Shown here piece after piece: positions 24,205 through 32,172 of a DNA stretch of 39,240 bases. The stretch lies in the NCBI GenBank assembly GCA_016283195.1, contig JAEEML010000077.1, positions 1-39,240 of the forward strand, in the 5' to 3' direction. The notes below the pieces were generated by a model that was not told where the DNA came from, did not search any database, and saw only the letters and a program-made list of their open reading frames with translations. How positions within the stretch are numbered: the first letter of the stretch is position 1; each line of letters begins with the position of its first letter. The DNA is from Deltaproteobacteria bacterium (GTDB taxonomy: Bacteria; JAEEML01). The translations under genes and the position numbers were made by a program.

Positions 24205-26883
24205 TCAAAGCATTTCTTTTAATTTATACAAAAATTCCAGAGCCTTGCGCGGGCTCAAATCATCAACATCCACCTTTTTAAGGGCCTTTTCCACTGCGCT
24301 CGGCACTTCTTCGGCAAAAAATGATAACTGGCGGCTTGGCTCCTTTACAGGCTGTGGAACCGCCTCCGCTTTTCCTGCCAAATTACTAATAATTTCATGC
24401 TGTTTAGTGCTATTAACCGCTTCCAAATGGGCGAGTAGCTCATTACTGCGGGCAATAAGATCCGGCGGCAGGCCGGCTAATCTAGCCACCTGAATACCGT
24501 AAGACCTACTGGCAGCCCCGGCTTCCAGGCGGCGCAAGAAGATGATCTCATCATTCATTTCGCGCACTAATACATTAAAATTCTTGGCTTTTTTTTGCTC
24601 TTTGGTGATAGCGGTGAGCTCATGATAATGGGTGGCAAAGAGGGTTAAAGCGCCGCACCTATCCAAAAGGTATTCGGCAATGGCCCTGGCGATGGAGAGG
24701 CCGTCATAAGTGCTGGTGCCCCGCCCTATTTCGTCCAGAATAATGAGCGAGCGCGGAGTGGCTTCGCGCAAAATAGTGGCTGTTTCACACATTTCCACCA
24801 TAAAGGTGGATTGCCCCTTGTGCAAAATATCGCTGGCGCCCACGCGGGTAAAGATGCGATCGCGGATGCCGATTTCCGCAGCTTCTGCGGGCACAAAAGA
24901 GCCCATGTGGGCCATGAGGGTGATAAGAGCCACCTGGCGCATAATGGTGGATTTACCGGCCATATTGGGGCCGGTGATGATGAGTAGCTGGTTATTCTCG
25001 CCGTCTAGGTGGCAATCGTTGGCAATAAAGCGCTCGCCCAGTTGGCGCGAAAGGCGCTCGATAACCGGATGGCGGCCGGCCGTGATGGAAATAGTGTTTT
25101 CCTCGGTGAGCCTCGGACGGCAATAATTCCACTCGGCCGCCACTTCGGCGAGCGAAAGATAGCCGTCGAGCTCGCCCAGCAGCGTGGCAGTGACTCTGAT
25201 GCGCCCGGTGAGCGGCAAAAGCTCAGCCAAAAGATTCTGATAAAGCTCCTGCTCCAAAGCAGAAAGGCGCTCCTCAGCCGAAAGCACTTTATCTTCCAAA
25301 ACTTTGAGCTCTTCGGTGATATAGCGCTCACCATTGACCGTGGTCTGGCGGCGCATATAAGATTTTGGCACCTCGGCAGCCCTGGCCCGTGGCACCTCAA
25401 TATAATAGCCAAAAACTTTGTTATAGCGGATGCGCAGCGTATTTATGCCCGTTTTTTGCCGCTCTTTATCGGCCATGCCCAGGATTATCTCGCGGCCGTT
25501 TTGTTGCAGGCGGCGGCACTCATCAAGCTCTTTATTATAGCCTTCGTTAAAGATTTCGCCGCCGCCGATGAGGCCCATGGGCTCAGGCCGGATGGCCCGC
25601 CGCAATATGGCCAGAATATCCTCTAATTTATCAATGCGGCGGGCCAGGCGCTGCAATGGTGCCGGGGCGGCATCTTGGAGCAAATAATCCACCAGCGGGC
25701 CGATAACGGCCAGTGAGGCACTGAGAGCCGCCAAATCGCGCGGCGTGGCCATTTTAGCCGCCAATTTGCCGTTAAGCCGCTCCAGGTCGGCAATTTGGCT
25801 AAAAAATTCCGCCGCTTTGTGGCGCACATCGCCGTTATCAAAAAAAGCTTCCACCAAATCGGCCCGCTCATTTATGGCCGCTATGGAAGTTAAGGGATAC
25901 AAAAGCCACTGCTTAATAGCCCGGCTGCCCATGGGCGTCTTGGCATGGTCAAGATGCCAAAAGAGCGAGCCGTTATGGGCATTATCGTAGCTTGTGCGTA
26001 TGAGTTCCAAGTTGCGCCGGCAGGTTTCGTCTATTTGCATAAAGGCCGTAATTTCATATACTTCCGGCAACTCGATATGCATGGGCAAGCTGCCCAAAGT
26101 CTCGGCCAAATAAGCCAAAACGCCGGTAGTCACCATAGCTAGAAGCGGCTCACTCTCTTGCCAGGAAGCCAACTTTTCTTCCCAAATCTGGGGCAACTTT
26201 TCCGCCCCGCCGTAGCTATTAAAATAGCTCTCAGCGCGCACTGTAATAGCCGCATTTAAGCCATAAACTTCTTTATAATGCTCTGCCTCAGCCTTTTGGC
26301 CGCTGGGGACTATCAGCTCGCGCGGCATAACACGGCCAAGCTCGTCAAAAATGGTGGTTATAAGCGCACTTTTGGTCACTTTGAAGTGGCCGGTCAGCAT
26401 ATCGAGAAGCGCCAGGCCAAAGCCTTCCCCCAGAGCGGCAATAACAGCCAAATAACTCACCTCTTTGGCATTCATGCTCTGGGCATCGGTGGCCGTAGCC
26501 GGAGTAATAACCCGGGTAACCTCGCGTTTTACAATGCCTTTAGCAAAACGCGGGTCTTCCATTTGGTCGCACATGGCCACTTTAAAGCCGGCAGCCAAAA
26601 GGCGGCTCACATAGCTATCTATAGCATGGTGCGGCACCCCGGCCATGGGCAGGGAATCTTCCGATTTATCTCTCTCTCTGGTGGTTAAGGTTAAATCAAG
26701 TACCTTGGAAGCCACCCGGGCATCATCACCGAAAAGCTCGTAAAAATCGCCCATTCTAAAGAGCAATAATGCTTCTGGATGCTCGGCTTTAGCTTGAAAA
26801 TACTGACGCATAGCCGGGGTGAGCTGCTTTTTCCCTTCCCCGGCAAGTTCGTTATCTGGTTCTGCTTGTTGCGCTTTCGACAT
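24205..26883 (-). CDS. mutS: DNA mismatch repair protein MutS
   Basis: Recognises base mismatches and starts methyl-directed or related repair. The protein is 892 aa. It shows the mismatch-reading MGDFYELFGDD (Phe-x-Glu), Walker A GPNMAGKST, Walker B LIILDEIGRGTSTYDG and the ATHYHEL segment. Near the C-terminus, RQLSFF is a good sliding-clamp binding motif, and the last 30 residues (DLSPRKALEFLYKLKEML) match the usual MutS tail. The start at 26883 (MSKAQQ) is preceded by GGAGG at a somewhat long distance of 13 bases, so a slightly different start is possible. The ORF track extends upstream into non-conserved sequence. Confidence 0.97.
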   Translation of the reverse strand: MSKAQQAEPDNELAGEGKKQLTPAMRQYFQAKAEHPEALLLFRMGDFYELFGDDARVASKVLDLTLTTRERDKSEDSLPMAGVPHHAIDSYVSRLLAAGFKVAMCDQMEDPRFAKGIVKREVTRVITPATATDAQSMNAKEVSYLAVIAALGEGFGLALLDMLTGHFKVTKSALITTIFDELGRVMPRELIVPSGQKAEAEHYKEVYGLNAAITVRAESYFNSYGGAEKLPQIWEEKLASWQESEPLLAMVTTGVLAYLAETLGSLPMHIELPEVYEITAFMQIDETCRRNLELIRTSYDNAHNGSLFWHLDHAKTPMGSRAIKQWLLYPLTSIAAINERADLVEAFFDNGDVRHKAAEFFSQIADLERLNGKLAAKMATPRDLAALSASLAVIGPLVDYLLQDAAPAPLQRLARRIDKLEDILAILRRAIRPEPMGLIGGGEIFNEGYNKELDECRRLQQNGREIILGMADKERQKTGINTLRIRYNKVFGYYIEVPRARAAEVPKSYMRRQTTVNGERYITEELKVLEDKVLSAEERLSALEQELYQNLLAELLPLTGRIRVTATLLGELDGYLSLAEVAAEWNYCRPRLTEENTISITAGRHPVIERLSRQLGERFIANDCHLDGENNQLLIITGPNMAGKSTIMRQVALITLMAHMGSFVPAEAAEIGIRDRIFTRVGASDILHKGQSTFMVEMCETATILREATPRSLIILDEIGRGTSTYDGLSIARAIAEYLLDRCGALTLFATHYHELTAITKEQKKAKNFNVLVREMNDEIIFLRRLEAGAASRSYGIQVARLAGLPPDLIARSNELLAHLEAVNSTKQHEIISNLAGKAEAVPQPVKEPSRQLSFFAEEVPSAVEKALKKVDVDDLSPRKALEFLYKLKEML

Positions 26884-27000
26884 CTTTCTGCCAACACCTC
26901 CGCCAAGAGCCTTAGCACATTTTTTGGCTTTTCGCCCTAGTTTTTCGGCGCTTTTTAAATATCCTGGCCCTGGAGCCCGCCTCAGAAGCAAAACCAAGCA

Positions 27001-27087
27001 AAATACTCTGCGCACTGCCCAAGATTTTAGAAAAAAATACTTTGCGCACTGCCCAAGATTTTGCTAAAAAATACTTTGCGCACTGCC
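27001..27087. repeat. 34-bp tandem repeat (2.5 copies) upstream of the AAA ATPase
   Basis: Units start at 27001, 27035 and 27069 with an exact 34-base period; the third stops at ACTGCC just before the Shine-Dalgarno sequence. Each unit holds the palindrome TGCGCA (27009, 27043, 27077). Bases 27043 and 27069 also fall into a promoter-like pattern: TTGCGC, 17 bases, then TAAAAA. Regular spacing of a short palindrome before a start codon suggests an operator array, perhaps bound by a regulator. It could serve mutS, the ATPase gene, or both, because it lies between their divergent starts. Confidence 0.85.
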
Positions 27088-27100
27088 TCCGGAGGGAGTT

Positions 27101-28465
27101 ATGGAAATCGCCAGAAAAGCCTATAGTAAACTGCAAGAATGGAAAAACTCTTCACAGGGGAAAAGTGCCATCATGCTTGAAGGTGCCCGGCGCATCGGCA
27201 AATCCACTCTGGCCATGCGCTTCGGCAAAAACGAATACAAGTCACATATTCTTGTTGATTTCAACAATGTTTCCCGCCAAATCAGCGAAAATTTTGCTAA
27301 TAACCTAAACAATCTTGATCTCTTTTTTCAAATTCTTTCGCTGGAATACAATACGCCTTTATATAAAAGAAATTCCCTGATTATCTTTGACGAAATTCAA
27401 AAATTTCCGCGGGCACGCGAGGCCATAAAGTACCTGGTGGCCGATGGGCGCTACGATTTTATCGAAACAGGCTCCCTGATTTCCATCAAAGAAAATGTCA
27501 GCACAATAACCATCCCTTCCGAAGAAGAAAAGCTGAAAATGTACCCATGCGACTTTGAAGAATTTGCTGGAGCACTGGGTGAGGAGCTTTTGCTGCAATA
27601 CATCGCTAAATGTTTTAAGGATCGAGTTCCTTTGGAGGACCATTTTCATAAGCGGGCTTTATGGCTTTTTAAAGAATATATGTTGGTGGGCGGTATGCCG
27701 CAAAGTATAGTAGCCTACCTGGAAAACGGCCGCGATTTTGCCAAAAGCGATAAGGAAAAGCGCAAAATTTTGGACCTTTATCGCGATGACATCAAAAAGG
27801 CTTCCAAGCGCTATAGTTCCAAAGTTGCCGCTATATTCGACAACATTCCCGGCTACCTTTCCACTCATGAAAAGAAAGTGGTTTTAAAGGAGATCGATGC
27901 CTCAAAAGCTGCGAGCTTTTCCAAATACGATGAGCCGCTCTTTTGGCTTGGCGATTCCATGATTTGCAACCTCTGTTACAAGTGTAACGACCCCAATATC
28001 GGCTTTGCGCTTAATCAAAACGATGCAGCCCTTAAATGCTATATGGGCGATACCGGCCTGCTTATGAGCCTCGCCTTCAGCGAAAACGAAATCGCTTCAA
28101 ATAATCTTTATAAGGCTATTATGAGCGGCAAACTCTCGCTTAATGCCGGCATGCTTTATGAAAACGCCATTGCCCAAATGCTCAGAGCCGGGGGGCGAAA
28201 ATTATACTTTTATACAGAATACGACGCAGAAAAGCACCGTAATTCCATGGAAATAGATTTTTTACTCTCCAATGAAAGCCCGACAAATTTCAAAATCTAC
28301 CCGGTGGAAGTAAAAGCGGCCAAAAATTACACCACCACATCGCTAGGCAAATTTAAAGCCAAGTTTAAAAAACGGGTCGGCGCGTCCATCATCATCCACC
28401 CCAAAGCCTTGCAAGTTGCCGATGATATTCTGAAAATCCCGCCTTATATGACCTGGTGCCTGTGA
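27101..28465 (+). CDS. AAA-family ATPase with DUF4143 domain
   Basis: Protein of 454 aa. Walker A GARRIGKST is near residue 28 and Walker B LIIFDEIQ near 93, followed by the sensor-like IETGS, the order of AAA_14 ATPases. The C-terminal half is DUF4143-like, with MEIDFLL and YPVEVKAAKNY forming the E...xExK pattern of a PD-(D/E)XK-type fold; nuclease activity is not demonstrated for the family. The role is unknown; such genes are scattered, often in accessory DNA. The start is clear (GGAGGG six bases before ATG). It is convergent with the PIN toxin gene, with only 13 bases between the stops. Base composition is AT-richer than mutS. Confidence 0.85.
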   Translation: MEIARKAYSKLQEWKNSSQGKSAIMLEGARRIGKSTLAMRFGKNEYKSHILVDFNNVSRQISENFANNLNNLDLFFQILSLEYNTPLYKRNSLIIFDEIQKFPRAREAIKYLVADGRYDFIETGSLISIKENVSTITIPSEEEKLKMYPCDFEEFAGALGEELLLQYIAKCFKDRVPLEDHFHKRALWLFKEYMLVGGMPQSIVAYLENGRDFAKSDKEKRKILDLYRDDIKKASKRYSSKVAAIFDNIPGYLSTHEKKVVLKEIDASKAASFSKYDEPLFWLGDSMICNLCYKCNDPNIGFALNQNDAALKCYMGDTGLLMSLAFSENEIASNNLYKAIMSGKLSLNAGMLYENAIAQMLRAGGRKLYFYTEYDAEKHRNSMEIDFLLSNESPTNFKIYPVEVKAAKNYTTTSLGKFKAKFKKRVGASIIIHPKALQVADDILKIPPYMTWCL

Positions 28466-28478
28466 TGGTGGCGGCGCG

Positions 28479-28856
28479 TTACCATACAACTGGTACTTCA
28501 TATTGCGGAATCATCATATCTTTGGTAATTATAGCCAGTTTTTCTGTCAATGCCTGGCAAATAATCAAACGATCAAAAGGATCATTATGTATTTTAGGCA
28601 AGTCTTTTAGAGCGTCTAAATGCTGTGATTTTATAGGTAAAATTAAAATGTCTTTTTTAACACAAAGCTGCTCTATCTGAGTAATTGAAAAATCTATATC
28701 CAATTTTCCGATACTATGCTTAATCGCAATTTCCCAAAGTGAGGCAACACTGGTAAATATACGCTCTTCATTATTAATGATTTCGCGTGCTTTTGCGGAA
28801 AGCTCAACTGCATCACGTAAATACCACAAAAGGGCATGAGTATCTATAATATACAT
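28479..28856 (-). CDS. PIN-domain toxin, VapC-like
   Basis: Protein of 125 aa, a predicted RNA endonuclease of a type II toxin-antitoxin pair. PIN acidic residues are visible: IIDTHALLW (Asp5), SLWEIAIK (Glu42), HNDPFDRLI (Asp95) and TKD (Asp113), so the active site looks complete. The start at 28856 shares one base with the antitoxin stop (TGATG), the usual coupling of toxin to antitoxin; a GTG one codon upstream is an alternative. The target RNA cannot be inferred. Confidence 0.9.
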   Translation of the reverse strand: MYIIDTHALLWYLRDAVELSAKAREIINNEERIFTSVASLWEIAIKHSIGKLDIDFSITQIEQLCVKKDILILPIKSQHLDALKDLPKIHNDPFDRLIICQALTEKLAIITKDMMIPQYEVPVVW

Positions 28857-29071
28857 CACATATATTCCTTAAAGCAGTCAGGCGTCTCATCAAAATCCTC
28901 CGCCATATAAAATTTGCCAGTAAGCCCTCCCGGCTGGCGACGGTTCTTTTTTTGAGCTGTAGCCAGGGGTGCAGAAATATTCATTATATTGGCAATATAA
29001 GCCAGAAGATGTAGCTGCTCTTCAAAAGAGAACATTTTAACTTGATTTTCAACTTGCGCCATTGTTAGCAT
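28856..29071 (-). CDS. Antitoxin of the PIN toxin, DUF2281-like
   Basis: Protein of 71 aa. The middle segment SFEEQLHLLAYI and the C-terminus GKFYMAEDFDETPDCFKEYM match the pattern of DUF2281-type antitoxins, whose C-terminal tail typically ends '..DDFD.PL..F.EYM' and blocks the PIN active site. Its order (antitoxin first, one-base overlap with the toxin) fits a VapBC-style operon. The start at 29071 has GGAGG eight bases upstream. No DNA-binding domain is obvious in so short a protein. Confidence 0.85.
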   Translation of the reverse strand: MLTMAQVENQVKMFSFEEQLHLLAYIANIMNISAPLATAQKKNRRQPGGLTGKFYMAEDFDETPDCFKEYM

Positions 29072-29100
29072 CCCTTTATCCTCCCTTTATATTTTTTACC

Positions 29101-29136
29101 ATGCACATTGCATATTTGCCAGAGCTTTTATTCTGG
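29101..29136. promoter_or_regulatory. Two short palindromes upstream of the toxin-antitoxin operon
   Basis: ATGCA-CAT-TGCAT (29101-29113) and CCAGA-8 bases-TCTGG (29119-29136) lie 30-65 bases before the antitoxin start. Autoregulation of such operons through palindromic operators is common, so these are candidate sites. The rest of 29072-29310 is AT-rich with no gene seen. Confidence 0.35.
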
Positions 29137-29310
29137 CTTAGCCCCACTTGTGCTACTCACTCTCCCAGCTTTTTTAAGCTTTTAGGAGCAACATACATCA
29201 TGTTCAGTTCAGTTTAGTCGTGATAATTAATTATAACATATACTCCAAATTTATTCAATCCACAAATTGTGATTTTTGCAATAATTTTGCACCAATAGCG
29301 GTGTATTACC

Positions 29311-29704
29311 TGTTATGCTAATACCGATCCCAAAATGGCGATACTGATTTTGTTGAAAAATATGGCTGCATTATACTTGGGAAGATGCCATGAAAGTGTG
29401 CCCGGCCGGGTGGCATTTACCATCCCAAAAAGGACTAAATAGCTTGGCAAATTTGGGTGCCAAAGCTCTCTGGGATTCCAGCTTTGCCGGTGGCGATGAT
29501 CCTTATGGCTTCGCGGCCTTGCCCGTCGGCGCCTACTACATCTACACCAAAAGCTACTACCATTTCGGGAAGAGCGCCTACTTCTGGTCGAAAACGAGCG
29601 CCGATGATTACAACGCATACTACATGAACATTAGCACCAATGTGCTCATATCCAGCTCAGGTACGACGTACTACACCTACTCGGTTCGCTGCGTCAAGAA
29701 CTAG
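29311..29704 (+). pseudogene. Frameshifted remnant of a FISUMP-domain (TIGR02145) protein
   Basis: The ORF 29390-29704 gives the C-terminal part of the Fibrobacter succinogenes major paralogous domain: WEDAMKVCPAGWHLPS, YGFAALPVGAYY, YFWSKTS and SVRCVKN. The same domain continues upstream in other frames: CYANTDPK at 29311-29334, then, after a one-base loss in an A-run, NGDTDFVEKYGC up to 29369, then after a second shift YTWEDAM at 29372. Reading across these shifts restores the family order 'CY....P......KYG.LYTW..AM..CPAGWHLPS'. No signal peptide or start is seen upstream. It is most simply a decayed 3' fragment of a secreted or lipoprotein gene; sequencing error in the A-runs is a lesser possibility. 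Confidence 0.8.
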
Positions 29705-29820
29705 AACTGAGTAGCCGCCTTTGGGAAAAACCTCCGCTAGCGGTGTGGCCTTTCTTTTCTTAACTGCAATGCCCGTTTTTATGATTCTTTTCCTTGATTT
29801 TATTCTTTTTTTCTTTGTAG

Positions 29821-29922
29821 GGAAGAGAACCGCCGCTCACGGCTTCGCCTGGCGCTCTGTTTCTCTTCCACACTCCCCTTCTTTCCTCCAGCCGCAGACT
29901 TAAGGGAATGCGTTCCCTTAAG
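29821..29922. other. Strongly structured intergenic stretch (two nested or adjacent inverted repeats)
   Basis: GGAAGAGAA (29821-29829) pairs with TTCTCTTCC (29861-29869) around a GC-rich interior that contains CGCC/GGCG and GGC-TTC-GCC mini-stems. About 30 bases on, CTTAAGGGAA (29899-29908) pairs perfectly with TTCCCTTAAG (29913-29922) around TGCG. Neither hairpin is followed by a clean T-tract, so neither is a standard terminator. The whole 346-base gap 29705-30050 has no supported gene. It could be a small RNA, a bidirectional terminator of the methyltransferase gene, or remains of a miniature element. Confidence 0.55.
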
Positions 29923-29981
29923 AATCCTCGCAAGGTGCCAGTTTTCCATGTTTTTGGTAAAATACCTGTTTGCCTTTAAAC

Positions 29982-30047
29982 GGAGCCCCTCGCCGCCTGG
30001 GAGAGGGGCGATTTTCAATGATTTTCACTACTTGAGGAGGTGAGGTC
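29982..30047 (+). repeat. REP-like palindromic element, copy B
   Basis: The first 28 bases match copy A1 (27 of 28), and the tail ending GGAGGTGAGGTC parallels copy A2. The 5' part folds as a hairpin (CCCCTC with GAGGGG). It ends three bases from the stop codon of the methyltransferase gene. All copies in the window therefore lie just past the 3' end of minus-strand genes. Confidence 0.75.
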
Positions 30048-30050
30048 CGC

Positions 30051-30827
30051 TTAGCCGGGGCTGCCGGCGGAGAGGTCTGAAAAGTGCTCCCGTCCCAGCA
30101 TTTTAAGCACTTCTCTTGTATATTGCCCGGGCTTTTCAAAAATCAAGAGCGGCGGCTCAACAGTTAGCGTATCGCGGCCATCGCCGCGCAAAAGTTGCAA
30201 AATAACCCTGCCGGCTTCCTCATGGGCAAAAGAGTGCACAAAACGCATTTTGCGCACCTTTAAGCCGGCTTCCCTGGCTGCTTTACACAATTTAATGAGC
30301 GCCTCGGCGGGAAATATCATATAAGCCCGCCCTCTGGTGGCAAGCATCCGGGAGATAGCTTTAAACCAGTCAGCCGGTGTCTCCCCAGCTCCGTGGCGGG
30401 CCAGGCGCCGCTGCTCATTGGGGGAAGTTGGCCCTTTTTGAAAAAAAAAGGGCGGATTGGAGACAATAAGATCAAAAGAGCGCTCTTTTAACGGCAGGGA
30501 GCGCACATCGGCGGTGAGCACATTATATTTTTCCGGGCCAAAGTGGTTCAGTTCAGCCGATTTTTGGCAGCACTCCACCATCTCCGGCAAAATATCAATA
30601 GCTGTCACCTTTTGGGCTTTTTCAAAAAGGAGCAGCATCTGGCCGACAATGCCGCAGCCGGCTCCCAAATCGAGAGCATTAGCGCTGCCTTCGGTTACTG
30701 AGCGGGCCAAAATCACCGAATCGAGATTAAAGCGGTAGCCCTTTTCGGGCTGCATAAATAAAAGACGGCCCTCAATCATCGCATCAGTGGTGAATGAGGG
30801 CCGCTTAGTATCCAGAGCTTGTGTCAA
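30051..30827 (-). CDS. tRNA1(Val) adenine-N6 methyltransferase-like protein (TrmN6 family)
   Basis: Class I SAM-dependent methyltransferase of 258 aa. It has the family N-terminus IEGRLLFMQPEKGYRFNLDSVILA, SAM motif I LDLGAGCGIVG, the adenine-N6 motif NPPFF, and LARHGAGETPADW. In E. coli the family methylates A37 of tRNA1(Val). The start is uncertain: the ORF uses a TTG at 30827, nine bases after the rplT stop and without a clear ribosome site; the ATG at 30779 would cut off TTDA just before the family core. Translation may be reinitiated from rplT. It is the last gene of the infC-rpmI-rplT run. Confidence 0.88.
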   Translation of the reverse strand: MTQALDTKRPSFTTDAMIEGRLLFMQPEKGYRFNLDSVILARSVTEGSANALDLGAGCGIVGQMLLLFEKAQKVTAIDILPEMVECCQKSAELNHFGPEKYNVLTADVRSLPLKERSFDLIVSNPPFFFQKGPTSPNEQRRLARHGAGETPADWFKAISRMLATRGRAYMIFPAEALIKLCKAAREAGLKVRKMRFVHSFAHEEAGRVILQLLRGDGRDTLTVEPPLLIFEKPGQYTREVLKMLGREHFSDLSAGSPG

Positions 30828-30836
30828 TGGTAGAAC

Positions 30837-31193
30837 TTACGCTAATTTGCTCTTAGCCATGCTAACGATGGAAGCAAATCCGTTCGGATCGTTCAGAGCG
30901 ATGTTAGCCAAAACACGACGATCAATAGTAATATTGGCTTTCTTAAGACCGCCGATAAAGCGGCTGTAAGAAATCTCGTTGGCTTTGGCTGCAGCGTTAA
31001 TTCTGGCAATCCAGAGAGCGCGATAATTCCGTTTCTTCAGTTTGCGTCCGGCGAAACCATAGGCCAATGCATGGCGGAGGTTATCGCGAGCAACTGAATA
31101 GATATGATTGCGAGCACCGCGGAAACCGCGGGCCTTATCCAGCAATTTTTTGTGACGACGATGGGTGGCAATACCACCTGTTGTCCTTGGCAT
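30837..31193 (-). CDS. rplT: 50S ribosomal protein L20
   Basis: Protein of 118 aa that binds 23S rRNA early in large-subunit assembly. The sequence is typical from MPRTTGGIATHRRHKKLL through ARGFRGARNHIYSVARDN and NYRALWIARINAA to the end. It lies 43 bases after rpmI in the conserved infC-rpmI-rplT order. In E. coli L20 represses this operon; no leader structure for that was identified here. Confidence 0.98.
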   Translation of the reverse strand: MPRTTGGIATHRRHKKLLDKARGFRGARNHIYSVARDNLRHALAYGFAGRKLKKRNYRALWIARINAAAKANEISYSRFIGGLKKANITIDRRVLANIALNDPNGFASIVSMAKSKLA

Positions 31194-31236
31194 AACTTGT
31201 ACTCCTTATCAACCTATCAGTTGTTAGTGCCCTTAA

Positions 31237-31434
31237 TTAGGCATATGGTAACAATTTACGAGCGTTGGCGCTGTCGGTAGCATTTAAGATCAACGCGGAC
31301 CGTTTGTGCCTTTTGAGCTTGCGGTTTTTGGTGGTCAAAATGTGACGGCGACCAGCATGAGATACTTTTACTTTACCACTTCTGGTTACATGGTAGCGCT
31401 TAGCAGCAGCGCGTTTTGTTTTGAGCTTTGGCAT
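31237..31434 (-). CDS. rpmI: 50S ribosomal protein L35
   Basis: Protein of 65 aa, basic, with the typical start PKLKTKRAAAKRYHVTRSGKVK and the RRHILTTKNRKLKRHKR segment. It lies between infC (24 bases upstream) and rplT. Confidence 0.98.
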   Translation of the reverse strand: MPKLKTKRAAAKRYHVTRSGKVKVSHAGRRHILTTKNRKLKRHKRSALILNATDSANARKLLPYA

Positions 31435-31458
31435 AGAAGCCCTCCTTCTTAATATGCT

Positions 31459-32064
31459 CTAGATATCTTTATCTTTGGGTGCCGTTTGTTTGGCACTTAC
31501 TTCCTTCTTGGTAGCCGCACTCTTGGAAAGCGGGCCCAAAACCATAGTCATATTACGACCTTCCAGTTTAGGTGCCTGTTCCACGGTAGCGGCGTCTTTT
31601 AAAGCGGTCATCACCTGTTCCAAAAGCTCTTTACCTATTTCGGTGTGCGAGAGCTCACGTCCGCGAAACATCATGGTGATCTTAGCTTTATTGCCATCTT
31701 CCAAAAACTTTTTAATATTGCGGACTTTCGTCTCAAAATCGTGTTCTTCGATTTTGGGACGAAACTTTATTTCTTTAACTTCTATTGAAGTTTGGTTTTT
31801 CTTGGCATCAACAGCTCTTTTTTTCTGCTGATATTTAAATTTGCCATAGTCCATAATGCGGCAAACCGGCGGATTGGCCAGTGGCGCCACTTCCACCAAA
31901 TCAAGACCGGCCATAGCCGCTCTCTCTAAAGCCTCATCTATGCGCAAAACACCAAGCTGGCCGCCTTCGGCATCAACCACGCGCACCTCTCTGGCTCTAA
32001 TTTGCCTATTAACTCTCTGTTTGTTTTCTTTGTCCTTTTCATCTCTTGGACTAACGGCAGCCAT
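31459..32064 (-). CDS. infC: Translation initiation factor IF-3
   Basis: Protein of 201 aa that binds the 30S subunit and checks initiator tRNA and start codon pairing. It shows the N-domain segment RVNRQIRAREVRVVDAEGGQLGVL, the linker region DYGKFKYQQKKR and the C-domain KEIKFRPKIEEHDFETKVRNIKKFL. A Lys/Ala/Thr-rich tail of about 20 residues after the C-domain is longer than in E. coli. The start is an ATG at 32064 with GGGAGG upstream, not the rare AUU that controls E. coli infC, so that type of autoregulation is not expected. Confidence 0.98.
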   Translation of the reverse strand: MAAVSPRDEKDKENKQRVNRQIRAREVRVVDAEGGQLGVLRIDEALERAAMAGLDLVEVAPLANPPVCRIMDYGKFKYQQKKRAVDAKKNQTSIEVKEIKFRPKIEEHDFETKVRNIKKFLEDGNKAKITMMFRGRELSHTEIGKELLEQVMTALKDAATVEQAPKLEGRNMTMVLGPLSKSAATKKEVSAKQTAPKDKDI

Positions 32065-32143
32065 GAACCTCCCTTAAAATAGCTATTAAGCTCTAAATTG
32101 CCAAATAACGGCAGTGATGAGTCAGTCCTCAAACACGCGCGAA

Positions 32144-32172
32144 CTTGTAACAGATTTTGTCATATAGGTCAA
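32144..32172 (-). promoter_or_regulatory. Candidate promoter of the infC-rpmI-rplT operon
   Basis: On the minus strand, TTGACC (32172-32167) and TACAAG (32149-32144) are 17 bases apart, with TGT in front of the -10 giving an extended -10 element. It overlaps the yihY stop codon and lies about 80 bases before infC, so the ribosomal operon probably has its own promoter despite yihY lying upstream on the same strand. Confidence 0.55.

Noticed and set aside
27001-27087. CRISPR array
   Set aside because: The 34-bp units are contiguous tandem repeats with no unique spacers, and no cas genes are present.
29390-29704. The 104-aa ORF as an intact small gene
   Set aside because: It begins in the middle of the FISUMP domain, has no signal peptide or Shine-Dalgarno sequence, and the missing part is found upstream in shifted frames.
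29721-29903. 60-aa plus-strand ORF
   Set aside because: It has no ribosome site, its sequence is T-rich low complexity running through inverted repeats, and no family is recognisable.
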